Assembly (NCBI GenBank): GCA_036171455.1
Contig: JAVHRB010000067.1
Location: 1-32,561, forward strand
From: CAIVSN01 sp036171455
GTDB lineage: Bacteria > Patescibacteriota > Gracilibacteria > BD1-5 > UBA2023
Direction: 5' to 3'
Length of the DNA stretch: 32,561 bases
The translations under genes and the position numbers were made by a program. Positions 17,700 through 27,717 of this stretch are shown in pieces. The notes under the pieces were generated by a model. It did no database searches, was not told the DNA's origin, and saw nothing but the letters and a program-made list of their open reading frames with translations. How positions within the stretch are numbered: position 1 is the first letter of the stretch; every line of letters begins with the position of its first letter.

Positions 17700-17732
17700 G
17701 GCTCTAGATGGAGAATCGGGGGAATATGGTTT

Positions 17733-19967
17733 TTATAGACCCAGACTGGTTATAATAGCATCAATTGCTGGTTTAAGCATTCCGGCGGCTTGCAATTGGT
17801 TTGTAATTTCTTGTTTTAACGCTTGACCCTGTGGAGAAGATTTTGGATTCATAGTCAAGAAGGTAGTTACCTTGGCTTTCAAATCCGTCTCTGCTGGTTG
17901 ATCTAAAGATACCTTGTTAGCAGCATCTTTGGAGAACGTCAAACTGACTGGTGTTGCCGTACCGGCAATGTTGATATTGATTTGGGATGCAGGTATGGAT
18001 GAAGGGGTTCCCGTAGTTGCAGAAGAACTAGCATTACCGCTCTTTACCATATTATCTGCTTCTGCAGATGTATCAATACTCGTATCAGTACCATCGCCAG
18101 CGATAAGCGTATATTTTCTTAGGAATTCAGAATACATTGTTGGATCGCCATTCAAATTTTTAATTGCATCTTTCAATTCATTCCGTTGTGCATCAGTAAT
18201 TAATCTCTTATCTAACTTATTTACCACATTAGTAAGTACTGCCTTGTAACGATCTTGTCCTGTTTTATCGCTGGTCAGATTCGTATCTACTAACGCATCT
18301 TTCAAAAGTTGCATCTGTAATGGTTTGGTTGCTGGCATTGGAATATTGCTAAGTTTAACTGCAAACGCATCTATTTTTTTACTCGCTTCATCCGTAATAT
18401 TCAATGACTTGTTAATCGATTGACCAATTTCATTTCATCGAGTTGCAGCTTTCCCTTCTACAGTACTCTTGATAGTATTTGAAATAGTCGGCAACGATCA
18501 CATCGAGGCCATGCCGTGCCCCGTCGGAATTATTGGGGCATACTTTGGCAAACTCTTCATAAGTTTTCAAATGTCAGTACCGAAGCTCTCAATTGGAGCT
18601 GCTGCCTCCTTGGTAATCTCGCTTCCTTTGAGCGCTGCCATAACCGCAAACCATAGGATACAAATAGCAGCAATCTGAATTGCCAATTGACCGATAAATC
18701 CACCTCCGATTGTTTTCGCATCTTTGAAATAACTCGTTCCAACTGGTTCTCATTTTATAGTATATTTAGTTCAAAAGATGGTCATAATTTGTTGTTTGTC
18801 ATTCGAAGATGGATCAATATCTACATATTCACTTTTGACGGATTGAAAATTTGTCGTGGTTACCGCGGATGTAAAAATCAATCCAAAAGACAAAGCTGCA
18901 GCCACATACACTGGAACCATAGCTAAACCGATAATTTTCCCTACAGAAAGCCAACTATCTCAAAAACCTCATGCCATCTTACCATCAAAAAAATAACGAA
19001 GCGATAGAATTGGGGAAAAAATGGCAATCGCCCAAAAATACAAAGCCCTCGTAAACAGTGCAAATACCAAAGCTACAACAATGAGGAAAAACATAACAAA
19101 CATAACAAGTGCTATTATCATATTCACTCATAACCCCAACACATCCTTAATTGATCCGATATTAGCTGAAGTTATATCTTTGAAATCTTGTATCTTGAAA
19201 ACACCATACGCATAGTAACTTACAATACCAAAAGCATTGTTTGATTTAAAAAGATCGGAAAATGTCTTATTCCCCGTAGGTTTGTCACATTTCAAAAATT
19301 GTGCGCCAGTTGCCGTTGGCGATGCTGCCTGTGTAAAATCAATTGTACAATTCTCTACCATTGGAAATTTGAACTCGCTCACCCCGGTCGGAGCTACGTC
19401 GCCCGCCAATTGAACCGCGGAAGCCGTCAGAACCGAAGACAATGACACGATTGCACTCACGAAAAACCAAGTGAACGGAACGCTGACGATACCGATAATC
19501 AGTTTTGGAAGCTTTGCCCGGATGGCCCAAGTATTTCCTTCTGCGCCAAATATGTTCATGAATGCCATAGCCACGAGAAGAAAGGCAAAAATGACGTACA
19601 CCACGTTGGAAATAAGTATCCATAGGTCATGAAGCACTGGCCGCAATCAGAAAATTTCCCCAAATGCCCAATCTGGAGTCAACAGCCAACCCGCAAGCAT
19701 GAGAAGCGGTGTAAGGAGTGCATAGAGAAGATTAAGTGCGGCATTGAGGGTTTTGACGGTACCAGTGTCAGAGCCTGCTGAAGCTTTTATGGCATCTGCG
19801 GCATCTCTTTCTGATCGAGTAGCAGCCCAAGCCACCCCGCCCATCACCAACTCTATCCCAATCTTTTCTCAATTCCCCACCGTTCCTATAGCATGATTCC
19901 CCACCGAAACTCCCGTCCATCCAACAATCGCCACGATAACCAAAGCTATAGTCCGCAAAAAATTCAT
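17733..19967 (-). CDS. large polytopic membrane protein, TrbL/VirB6-like layout
   Basis: 744 residues, assembled through many TGA codons read as Gly (for example 19649-19647, 'GEIFGLRPVLHDLW', and 19130-19128, 'VLGLGVNMII'). The N terminus 'MNFLRTIALVIVAIVGWTG' looks like a signal or anchor segment. About seven further hydrophobic segments follow, including 'NALLYALLTPLLMLAGWLL'-type and 'ALYFWAIAIFSPILSLRYFF' helices, with one about 80-residue exposed loop holding two Cys. The last about 250 residues are hydrophilic, Ala/Thr/Ser-rich and probably disordered or helical. The pattern recalls TrbL/VirB6 proteins of type IV secretion systems, which CPR genomes often encode, but no signature motif was recognised. 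The start was chosen at ATG 19967; the frame is open further upstream. Confidence 0.6.
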
Positions 19968-20151
19968 TTTCAAAAACGAAAAAATACCAGTCCGGAGGAG
20001 GATATTTTGGAATAATTTCCCGAGTTCATGCGGAAACTGGGAGATACTTGATAGGATAGGGGCAAGCATAGGGGCAAATTTGCAAAAGTTCATGTACCCA
20101 TTGCACCATATTTTTCGCTTCAATGCAAACCTTGAATGTTGACAAAAGTAC

Positions 20152-20197
20152 AAAAAGCCTGGTATTTCGCGAATTTAGGCGAAATACCAGGCTTTTT
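20152..20197. terminator. strong bidirectional intrinsic terminator
   Basis: The 19-bp perfect stem 20152-20170/20179-20197 around an 8-nt loop begins with five A and ends with a run of T, so it works in either direction. On the minus strand it lies 18 nt after the coiled-coil gene stop and separates it from the large membrane protein gene. Confidence 0.9.
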
Positions 20198-20214
20198 TAT
20201 CAGGAATATCCTCT

Positions 20215-21054
20215 TTAATTCGAAGCCGGCAAATCCCCCGCTTTGCGGAGCAATTCCAATTTGTTCATAAAATCGGTTCCGCTGTCTGGCATCACGACCG
20301 TTACGTTCTTGATAAGCGCTTCCTTGTTATTGGTGAGCGTATCGAGCAATTTGCGATTGTAGGCATTGAGCGAAGTATACATCGCGGAAAATTTGTCGAG
20401 GAACACGATATATGACCGAGCGTAAGTTTCGTTGTTTTTTTCCAAAATGTATTCGTCGAGTGCCTGTTGCGTCGCATCGTAATCCATTTTTTGGTAACTC
20501 GAGGAGAGTTGCGCTTTGAGACTGTCTATCCGTTTGGTAGAAGTAGTAAGCGCCAACTGTAGTTCCGCACGCTGGTTGATGAGAGAAACAAGATATTCAT
20601 TGGTTTTGTTACCTCGATATTTGAGACCATCAATGACGCTTTCGAGCATGGCTTGTCGATCACTCGACTGATCGAGCGTCTTGTTGATATCCATCTGTAG
20701 CACGTTGATATATTCCTGCGCAGCAATCATATGAGAAGCGATGATTTTGTTCCGTCCGGTCGTTTTATCAGCGAGGATACTAGAAAGTGGAATTACGTCG
20801 GCATACAAACGAATCGGAGCATTGTCTTTTAATGTTTTAGAGAGCCCGACATTGAGCGAAAGCGCCACTCCGACATTTCCGAGATAGGGAACGTCAGCTT
20901 TTCGAAATTGTAATTCATTTTGGCTAGCGTAAGCAGCTCCTCCGTCTGAAAAACTAGAAAAATAGGTAAACAAAAAATTGATTACGCAAGACAATAGGAT
21001 TCAAAGTAGTAGGACTTTTCGAACAAAGTCTTTGATTTCGGACTTGAGTGCCAT
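20215..21054 (-). CDS. membrane-anchored coiled-coil protein of unknown function
   Basis: 279 residues. It starts 'MALKSEIKDFVRKVLLLGIL' (a TGA codon gives the Gly), so a short basic segment is followed by one hydrophobic helix of about 20 residues, then an extracytoplasmic region. From about residue 115 to 230 the sequence is a long heptad-like helix ('SLINQRAELQLALTTSTKRI', 'DSLKAQLSSSYQKM'). No domain was recognised. The stop is TAA, followed by a strong terminator. It is divergent from the amidase/SpoIID gene with only 53 bp between start codons. Its position beside the TrbL/VirB6-like gene suggests an envelope or secretion role, which is inference. Confidence 0.65.
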
Positions 21055-21078
21055 ATAATTCGATATTACAACTGCCGG

Positions 21079-21084
21079 TATACT
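21079..21084 (+). promoter_or_regulatory. candidate -10 element for the amidase/SpoIID gene
   Basis: TATACT, 23 nt before the ATG, in the short divergent interval. No convincing -35 was found. The leader before the ATG is C-rich and lacks a Shine-Dalgarno sequence. Confidence 0.35.
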
Positions 21085-21107
21085 ACTCATCTCACCCCCC
21101 TTTGCAA

Positions 21108-23423
21108 ATGAAAGAAAGCGCTCTCAACTCTCTCGCTATCAGTACTATAGAGACATGGTCTGCAAGAACTCGTAAAAATTCTAATATTTCTGCATGGCTC
21201 GCCAAAATCGTCATCGCGGCGGTGTTAGCACCCTATATATTCCCCATGGCGACTTCTTTGGAATGGAAGACCCAGTATACCTATGCGAACGAATACCATC
21301 CATTAGAGCTCGCCGTTCCAATCCGTTTGGAATCTCCAAAAAACAGCTTCGTTGTGGAGCTACAAACCGAAAGTTCCATAGCAGATGAACATGCTGTTAC
21401 GTTCAAAATTTTCACCGATACATCAGAAAAAGAAACCGATTTGGAAATCATGGGAGACGAAACGGAACAAGGTCGATATTTTACCGCTCCGCAACATTTC
21501 GAGCCATCGAAAACCATTCGAGTAGAATGCATCGGATGTAAATCATTGAAAAAACCTATCCTCCATTTGGTAGCCCTCGATACCCGGACATCCGTGGAAA
21601 AACTGAGCTACAATCCGGATGCCCTGGTACCGAAATCCTATGCGACCATCAGTGCCTTTCCGGTCATTTCCCGGGCGGATTGGGGGGCTGACGAGAGTTT
21701 GAGATATGCGGACAGCGAGATTTGGAAAAAGATTTTCAAGGATCAATCAACTATCACCCCGAGCGATGCCGCTTTGAAAATCATCGAAAAAAATACGGCC
21801 ATCGAGGCGAAACTCCGAGAAAAATTTCCGGAAGAATCGAAAATCAACGAAGTAGTCCGCAAGGAAAAAGGACACGAGCTCGTTTGGCCCATCGAAAAAA
21901 CAAAATACGTACGGGAAATGGTGGTCCATCACACTGGTGAAGACAACCTGAAATCCCTCTCCGATCTGGAGTTGATGCGGTCAATCTATTATTATCATTC
22001 CGTCGTCCGCGGCTGGGGAGATATCGGGTACCAATACGTGGTCGGCCAACGGGGACAGGTGTACGAAGGGCGGGCCGGATGAGACTATGCGGTGGGAGCT
22101 CACGTGAGTTGGAACAACCGCGGAGTGGTCGGAATCAGCGTCATCGGAAATTTTGAAAAAGACGTCCTAGTGAAAGAACAGAAACAATCGCTCGAAAAAT
22201 TCCTGACAGTGCTTTCACAAAAATATGGCATCAACACAAATACCACTATCACGGGACACCGAGCCTGCAAGGTCAGTGAAGAGTGTCTCACCCGGGACTT
22301 CGATATAAAAAGCCTCGTCGGGCATCGGGACGTCGGATTTACGAGTTGTCCAGGGACGAATCTCTATGCCGAACTCACCAATAATCTCATACCGAAACTG
22401 AATAAAGTCTCCAAAAATAATATCCTGGTCGCGAATACCGTCTACAAACCGGAAACCCTCATCAAACCGACTTCTCTTACGAAACCAAAAACCAATATCG
22501 GTCAGCCGACCCCGAACGTTCCAGAAAATTTCGGACCAATGATCCGGATTCGACTCTCCGTTCCAAAGTCCAAAACTTTAGAACTGGAAGCAACCGAATG
22601 AACTCCAATTCTTGGCTGGAACAATACCTCTGGAAAAATAGCGTTCAACAAGATTTCTGTCCGAAAAGTCGGAACGAAAGTGGAAACAACGATGGGTGGC
22701 AAAAAATATAAAACCGCAAATATTTCCCTCAGTGCGACCATAGTACGTATCAATAACTGGGCACGGATTCCTGCTTGGGACCAGGAGAAAAAGTACAACG
22801 ACAACGAATTCCGTGGAAAACTGGATATTTTTCTCGAGGATGGAAAACTCGTCGTCGTCAATGAGCTCCCACTCGAAATGTATCTTCGTGGACTTGCAGA
22901 ATTCAGTACCGGGGAAAACTCAGAAAAAGCAAAAACTATTCTTGTCGCCGCACGCAGCTACGCGCTTTTTTACGTGGACAAAAACAACCGGAAATTCCCC
23001 GGAAAAAAATACGACGGATCCGACGATCCGGACGTTTTCCAAAAATACCTCGGGTACGGATACGAAAAACGATCCCCTACCACCATCAAGTACGCCAAAG
23101 AAACCAAAGGGGAAATCATCACCTACAAGGAAATTCCCGTAAAACCTTGGTATTTCAGTCAGTCCAACGGAAAAACCCTCTCCGCCTACGAATATTGCGA
23201 AGCGAGAAAAACCAGGAAAGAACTACCAGCAACCACGGCCTGCGTAGATATTCCCTACCTCCAATCCGTAGCGGATCCCGGAGGAGCAGGAAAAACCCGA
23301 CTCGGGCACGGGGTGGGAATTTCCGGTATCGGAGCTACGTATTTCGCGACCACGAAAGGCTGGGATTACAAAAAAATCATCCAGTATTATCTCAAGGATA
23401 CCGAAGTATTCAAGAAGTATTAG
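21108..23423 (+). CDS. bifunctional peptidoglycan hydrolase: N-acetylmuramoyl-L-alanine amidase (PGRP/amidase_2) plus SpoIID domain
   Basis: 771 residues in one frame, with TGA read as Gly at 22080 and 22599. An N-terminal hydrophobic anchor ('AWLAKIVIAAVLAPYIFP') and a beta-rich region of about 170 residues come first. The amidase domain has 'ISRADWGADESLRY', 'MVVHHTGEDN' (zinc His), 'GDIGYQYVVGQRGQVYEGRAG', 'GAHVSWNNRGVVGISVIGNF' and 'GHRDVGFTSCPGTNLY' (zinc His/Cys). From about residue 570 the SpoIID domain has 'VVNELPLEMYLRGLAEFS', 'KTILVAARSYALFYVD', 'PWYFSQSNGKT' and 'TRLGHGVGISGIGATYFA'. Amidases cut the stem peptide from MurNAc, and SpoIID proteins are lytic transglycosylases acting on denuded glycan, so the two could act in sequence. 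The usual catalytic Glu region 'vpsEmp' is replaced by 'LAEFSTGE', so the exact catalytic Glu is unclear. Confidence 0.88.
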
Positions 23424-23432
23424 GGGGAAATT

Positions 23433-23543
23433 CGAAAAAATGCGAACTCCTCGCTCTTTTCTGTATGTCTCGTTCAACATACTGATGTACGTCTCACTGC
23501 GATACTCAAAATGAGCTTCGGATTTCATCATTTTTCCGGGGTT
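23433..23543 (-). repeat. interspersed nested-palindrome element, copy 7 (inverted)
   Basis: On the minus strand the ATG is at 23528 and GGAGTT at 23450 (78 nt). The middle stem is GCTCTTTT with AAAATGAGC (one bulge). The central hairpin is ACATAC with GTACGT (one non-Watson-Crick pair). The outer stem is weak. It begins about 10 nt after the TAG of the amidase/SpoIID gene. Confidence 0.82.
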
Positions 23544-23600
23544 CCGAGGGTTTTGGATTCCGGAGTTCTGATAAAAATTCAATGGGAACGACCAAAAAAA

Positions 23601-23628
23601 TTGACAAAAACATTTTGATACATATGAA
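23601..23628 (+). promoter_or_regulatory. candidate promoter for the small secreted protein gene
   Basis: TTGACA (23601-23606), a 16-bp spacer, and TATGAA (23623-23628). The predicted transcript would start at about 23635-23636, on an ATG, which suggests a leaderless message. Confidence 0.45.
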
Positions 23629-23989
23629 TAAATTTATGTGAAACTCAATTAAAAATTTACTCGTATCTGGTGTACTAGGAATCGGAAGTATAATGACTTC
23701 TGGCGAAGCTATATCACAGCAAAAGCAAACCCAAGCGAAAGTCATGAATACCTTGGATTGCAAAGGATTCCAAAACCTGGTAAATATCGCCACTGCCGGA
23801 AACCTCGAAAAAATTGCAATGAGCGGGAGTTTACCCATTATCATTGACCTCGTGTATCGGACAAGAAATAAAACCTACGAAATCCAAACCCAGAAAAATC
23901 GGGTACTTTATGTTGTGGATGTAGCAGCAAAAGAATTTCACAACAAACCTCAGAATTGTATCGTGAAATACGAAAAAAACCCTAAATAA
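23624..23989 (+). CDS. small secreted hypothetical protein
   Basis: 121 residues from ATG 23624, or 117 from ATG 23636, which fits the candidate promoter better. The second codon after the internal ATG is TGA (Gly): 'MGNSIKNLLVSGVLGIGSIM', a basic-then-hydrophobic signal-peptide-like start with a possible cleavage site near 'SGEA'. The mature part of about 90 residues has two cysteines ('LDCKGFQN' and 'QNCIVKYE') that could form a disulfide, and beta-rich stretches ('TYEIQTQKNRVLYVVDVA'). No family was recognised. A strong terminator follows. Confidence 0.6.
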
Positions 23990-24000
23990 AGAGGATAATG

Positions 24001-24032
24001 ATAAAAACGCGGATTTAGATCCGCGTTTTTAT
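24001..24032. terminator. bidirectional terminator between the small secreted gene and mscL
   Basis: ATAAAAACGCGGAT (24001-24014) pairs perfectly with ATCCGCGTTTTTAT (24019-24032) around a TTAG loop. It serves both convergent genes. The mscL stop codon lies in the loop, so the mscL 3' coding end forms one arm of the terminator. Confidence 0.92.
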
Positions 24033-24497
24033 TGACTTCTTTTTCGTTACCGCTTTTTTCACGGGTTTTTCTGTTTTCTCCAACTTCGCCACTTCTCCTG
24101 ATTTGGGAGATTTTCCTACGAGCGCATCCCGGATTTCCATCAAAAGCACAATATCTTCCGTCAACTTCTTTTCTGCTTTCATAGGTTTTTTCAAGGCCGT
24201 ATTTACGACAGAAATCAACGCGAAAACCACCGCTGCAATAATGACGAAATCAAAAGTCACTTGGAGAAATTTCCCATATGCTACCACGATGTCCGGACCG
24301 CCGGTAACCGAAGAAATCGAATAAGAAAGCTTGGTGAGATCGACCATTTTGAGGAGTCAACCGATGAGCGGCATAATGACGTCCCCAACGAGCGAGGAAA
24401 CAATTTTACCGAAAGCGGTACCAATAATCACTCAGACAGCCAGATCAATAACATTTCATTTAAGAGCAAACTCTTTGAAATCCTTGAAAATCTGCAT
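24015..24497 (-). CDS. mscL: large-conductance mechanosensitive channel MscL
   Basis: A homopentameric membrane channel that opens under membrane tension to release solutes. 160 residues. It starts 'MQIFKDFKEFALKGNVIDLA' and continues 'VGVIIGTAFGKIVSSLVGD', 'VIMPLIGGLLK', the periplasmic loop, then TM2 'FDFVIIAAVVFALISVVNTA', and a Lys-rich cytoplasmic tail longer than usual (normal length is about 135). Three TGA codons encode glycines in the first 50 residues ('LKGNVI', 'AVGVII', 'LIGGLL'), matching MscL family positions. With the standard code only a 110-residue C-terminal piece is seen. Convergent with the small secreted gene; divergent from nrdR. Confidence 0.95.
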
Positions 24498-24548
24498 AAA
24501 AAAAATAATAATAAAATAACAAAACCCACGATAGTCGGGAGAAAACTT

Positions 24549-24576
24549 TTGTCAAAAAGTTCGAGTACGCTACACT
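24549..24576 (+). promoter_or_regulatory. candidate nrdR promoter
   Basis: TTGTCA (24549-24554), a 16-bp spacer, and TACACT (24571-24576), 29 nt upstream of the nrdR ATG. No NrdR-box pair was recognised. Confidence 0.4.
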
Positions 24577-24605
24577 GGTCCATATATTTCCCAATCTGCT
24601 TTCCT

Positions 24606-25052
24606 ATGCGATGTCCAAAATGCAAAAACCTCGATACCAAGGTTATTGATTCCCGAATCGCCGAAGATGGAAAATCCATCCGTCGGCGGAGAGAATGCGA
24701 AAAATGCGGAGCTCGCTTCACCACTTTCGAACGAATGGAATTTATCAACTTTCTCGTGACAAAAAGCTCCGGGGAACAGGAAATGTACGACCGTTCCAAA
24801 GTCCAACAGAGCATTGGAAAATCGATTTACAAACGGAACGTTGACATGCTGCAGATCGAACTGATCATCAATGACCTCGAGAGCGAGTGGGCCGCGAACA
24901 AAAAAGGTATCACCTCAAAACGGATTGGTAAAGACATCCTTCGACGACTCAAAGACGTTGACCAAGTCGCCTACGTTCGTTTCGCTTCCATTTACCACAA
25001 CTTCGACGACGTCGATCACTTTGCCGAATTTATCAAAAGCGAATTTGAGTAA
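24606..25052 (+). CDS. nrdR: transcriptional repressor NrdR
   Basis: A zinc-ribbon/ATP-cone repressor of ribonucleotide reductase genes, whose activity depends on bound (d)ATP. 148 residues, the typical length. The zinc ribbon is 'MRCPKCKNLDTKVIDSRIAE' with the second Cys pair in 'RRRECEKCGARFTTFER'. The ATP cone runs from 'KSSGEQEMYDRSKVQQSIGK' through 'VAYVRFASIYHNFDDVDHF'. The ATG at 24606 gives the canonical N terminus; the upstream open frame is not used. The priA-like gene starts within its last codons (8-nt overlap). There is no in-frame TGA. Confidence 0.95.
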   Translation: MRCPKCKNLDTKVIDSRIAEDGKSIRRRRECEKCGARFTTFERMEFINFLVTKSSGEQEMYDRSKVQQSIGKSIYKRNVDMLQIELIINDLESEWAANKKGITSKRIGKDILRRLKDVDQVAYVRFASIYHNFDDVDHFAEFIKSEFE

Positions 25053-26025
25053 AAATATTACCATTATTAACCGGAACCTCGTTCCATTGAAAGACGGGAT
25101 TCTTTCGGTTGCCACATTAGAGCAAATTTCTCTGACACTCCGTGATTCACCCAATAATGTCCTCATCTATCTCAATCGGCGAGGCGCGTACAAAGCATAT
25201 ATCTGCCGAGAATGTTCTCATGCGTGGAAATGTCCTCATTGCGACGTCGCCCTAACACTGCATACGAGCCCAAAAAATATTCTCCTCTGTCATCACTGTT
25301 ATACGACGCTGTCAATGCCCGAATCTTGTCCAAATTGCCATGGACATTCACTGACTGGAATCGGTATCGCCGTCCAAAGTGTCGAACAGTTCCTCCGAAA
25401 AGAATTTCCGGAGATAGAGATCTGTCGGCTCGACCGAGATCAAAAAAACCTCGTCAAAACCGCCAGGATTTTTATCGGTACGGAATATGCGTTGCGGCAC
25501 CATATCGGAACTGTAGGGATCGCTATTGCCCTGCTCCCAGAATCAGAACTCAACATTCCCGAGTTCGATATCGAGGAACGAGTATATGCAAACATTCGAG
25601 CCCTAGGAAATATTTCCAAAGAATGTATTATCGAAACGCACGCTCCAAAACTTCCACTCATCCAGGACATACTCAATGGAAATTATAAATCGTTTCTCAC
25701 GCGGACACTCGCTGAGCGAAAGCAGTACCAATATCCACCCTATTCCGGACTGGCTTACATCCGAGTAAAGCACCGAAATACTGGTATATTGGAAGACATC
25801 TGTGCCAAACTGAACAACAAGCTTAAAATGGAAATTGAAAAAATAGATCCTCCCGTAAGCCAAGTGCTCTACGATCGATCTATTCGACTCAAGCGAGCAG
25901 GAGAATATATTGATACTATTATGATTCGATCCGACGCGCTTTCTCGTATCCTCGTACCAATCCAAAAAGAAGTGTTACGAAACCGGAGCGTCGAACTTAT
26001 TATCCGGTGAGAAAAAATACTGTAG
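25045..26025 (+). CDS. truncated PriA-like primosomal protein (C-terminal half only)
   Basis: 326 residues. It resembles the zinc-binding and second helicase lobe of PriA: 'VLIYLNRRGAYKAYICRECS', 'WKCPHCDVALTLH', 'LLCHHCYTTL' and 'SCPNCHGHSLTGIGIAVQSV', giving all four Cys pairs. Then come 'RLDRD', 'IFIGTEYALRHHIGTVGIAI' and 'RKQYQYPPYSGLAYIRVK' (C-terminal domain). The Walker A/B lobe and DNA-binding N terminus (about 400 residues) are absent, because nrdR occupies the upstream sequence. The 'QVAGRAGR' helicase motif is replaced by 'IRALGNISKE'. The start is TTG 25045, overlapping nrdR. TGA at 26008 is followed five codons later by TAG, so the end is '-IIRGEKIL'. It may be a restart scaffold without helicase activity, or a decayed gene. 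Confidence 0.78.
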
Positions 26026-26145
26026 GAACCCTTGTGAAAACGCGAACTCCTTGCCTATTTCTGTGTGCCTCGCTCGACGTACCTATGTACGTCTCGCTGC
26101 GGTACTCGAAATAGGCTTCGGATTTCATCGTTTTTACAAGGGTTC
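26026..26145 (-). repeat. interspersed nested-palindrome element, copy 8 (inverted)
   Basis: All three stems are perfect: outer GAACCCTTGT (26026-26035) with ACAAGGGTTC (26136-26145); middle GCCTATTTC (26053-26061) with GAAATAGGC (26108-26116); hairpin GACGTAC (26076-26082) with GTACGTC (26087-26093). It starts at the base after the priA-like stop and ends 28 nt from the stop of the convergent transporter gene. Confidence 0.95.
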
Positions 26146-26172
26146 TGGACGATTTTAGATTTGGGAAATTTT

Positions 26173-27684
26173 TTAGCGTACGTCGGTCAGCATCGACTTC
26201 TTTACGAGCGATACGGCGGCCAGCGAAATCAAAGCGATTCCGAAGAATACAAAAAATCCCGTAAATCCGAATATGGCCAAAAGCAATCCGCCGAGAGTTA
26301 AACCTAACACGTTTGCGGCGTTCTGAATCATCTTCATCGGACTGGCAGAAGCATTGCTGTCAATTTCCGTTAGGTTCTGCTTTTTGGCATATTCCGAATT
26401 ATAGAGCTCCAGAAATCCTCCTTGAGCGAGTCCCATCCCAGCGGCATATCCGAGACTATTAAGTACCCCGAACAAGATAACGAAAGGTATGCCTCCAACG
26501 AATGCGAACAGGATTATCGAAATTCCGGACACGAGCAATCCGAACGTCGCTACCCAAAACGTGCCGATTTTTTTGGCGAGGCTGATGAAAAATTCCTGGG
26601 TGACGAACGCGGGAATAGCTAATACTCCAAGCAAAGCATATCAAAACCCTTTGGCACCGGGAAGATTTGAGAGGTAGTCGATCAAAAACGAGGCAGCGAA
26701 CGTATCCCAAAATCCAAAGCCCAATACTACGATGGTAAACCAATACAAACTCATGCTCCGAGGCAATTCCATGAGGACTTTCCGGATGTTCTCGATCTCT
26801 TTTTTTGTCTCCGGAACAATAATTTTTGGATTAAAACCGGTGGTCGAAACCTTTTGTGGCTTCAAGAAAATCAATTTCGTCTCCGCTGCTAGTTTTGCAA
26901 AATCGGTTTTTTCAACATATCCGACGGCATAGCTCTTGATGGATTCAAGACTGGTACGTTTGGCGATAACCTTGAATTTGGTAATATCGGCGATGGAAAT
27001 CGTTTTTTCCGAAGAATCGAAATAGTTGAAAATGAAAAAAATCAAGATTACCACGAACACAATCAGCGTCAGGATAGCCGCGGTAGGACTGAAACTCAAA
27101 ATGAACCCCGAAGCTAAAAGTCCCATGAGCGAACCACCACCGGCAAAAATGTTATTTTTTGAAATAATGGAACTGTATTCGGAAGGATCGGAATTGTTGA
27201 GGATATAGGTCAAAGTCGTCAGATCGTTGACTTCTTTGGTAAATCCGTACAGCCCAGCCGCTACCGCAAGCAAAAGCAAGTTGGATCCGCTATCCAAAAA
27301 ATGTCAGAGGAGCGTGGTAATAGCATCGCCTTCCTGGGGTTGGAAAAGACTCGAAAAATAGATGAATTTCAGGAATATCAAACCGGCCAACAGCATGGAA
27401 ATCGAAGCGAATAAAAAAAGTTTTTTCGGCGCGAAAAATTTCCCCAAAATACTGACGGGAACATCGAGCAACAGTGACACTACGTTTCCCAATCCCAAGA
27501 ACAATCCGACCAAAAGCGTAGATTCGAGCTTGAGCGTGAAAAAAAATACGACCGTAAAATGAAACAGCATCCAGACAAAACAGATACAAGCAGTGGCGAG
27601 GTAGAGATTTTTTCGTTTGATCAGGTCAGCTTCGGTTTCCATCGAAACGAACGCCGTCGATTGGGTATTTTGTGTGGCTTCCAT
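26173..27684 (-). CDS. MFS-like multi-pass transporter
   Basis: 503 residues, joined across two TGA codons read as Gly (27306-27304, 'TTLLGHFLDSG', and 26640-26638, 'AKGFGYALLG'). About eleven to twelve hydrophobic helices are visible, for example 'LYLATACICFVWMLFHFTVV', 'GLFLGLGNVVSLLLDVPVS', 'GSLMGLLASGFILSFS' and 'GFTGFFVFFGIALISLAAVS'. A charged loop of about 90 residues lies mid-protein ('KVIAKRTSLESIK' to 'ENIRKVLMELPRS'), the usual place of the MFS central loop. The family is inferred from topology and gene order, and the substrate is unknown. The ATG at 27684 was preferred over TTG at 27690. It follows trmH by 33 nt and is probably co-transcribed. Confidence 0.72.
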
Positions 27685-27717
27685 AGGCAAGGAATTTGAA
27701 TTTTCTATGGTTCGATA

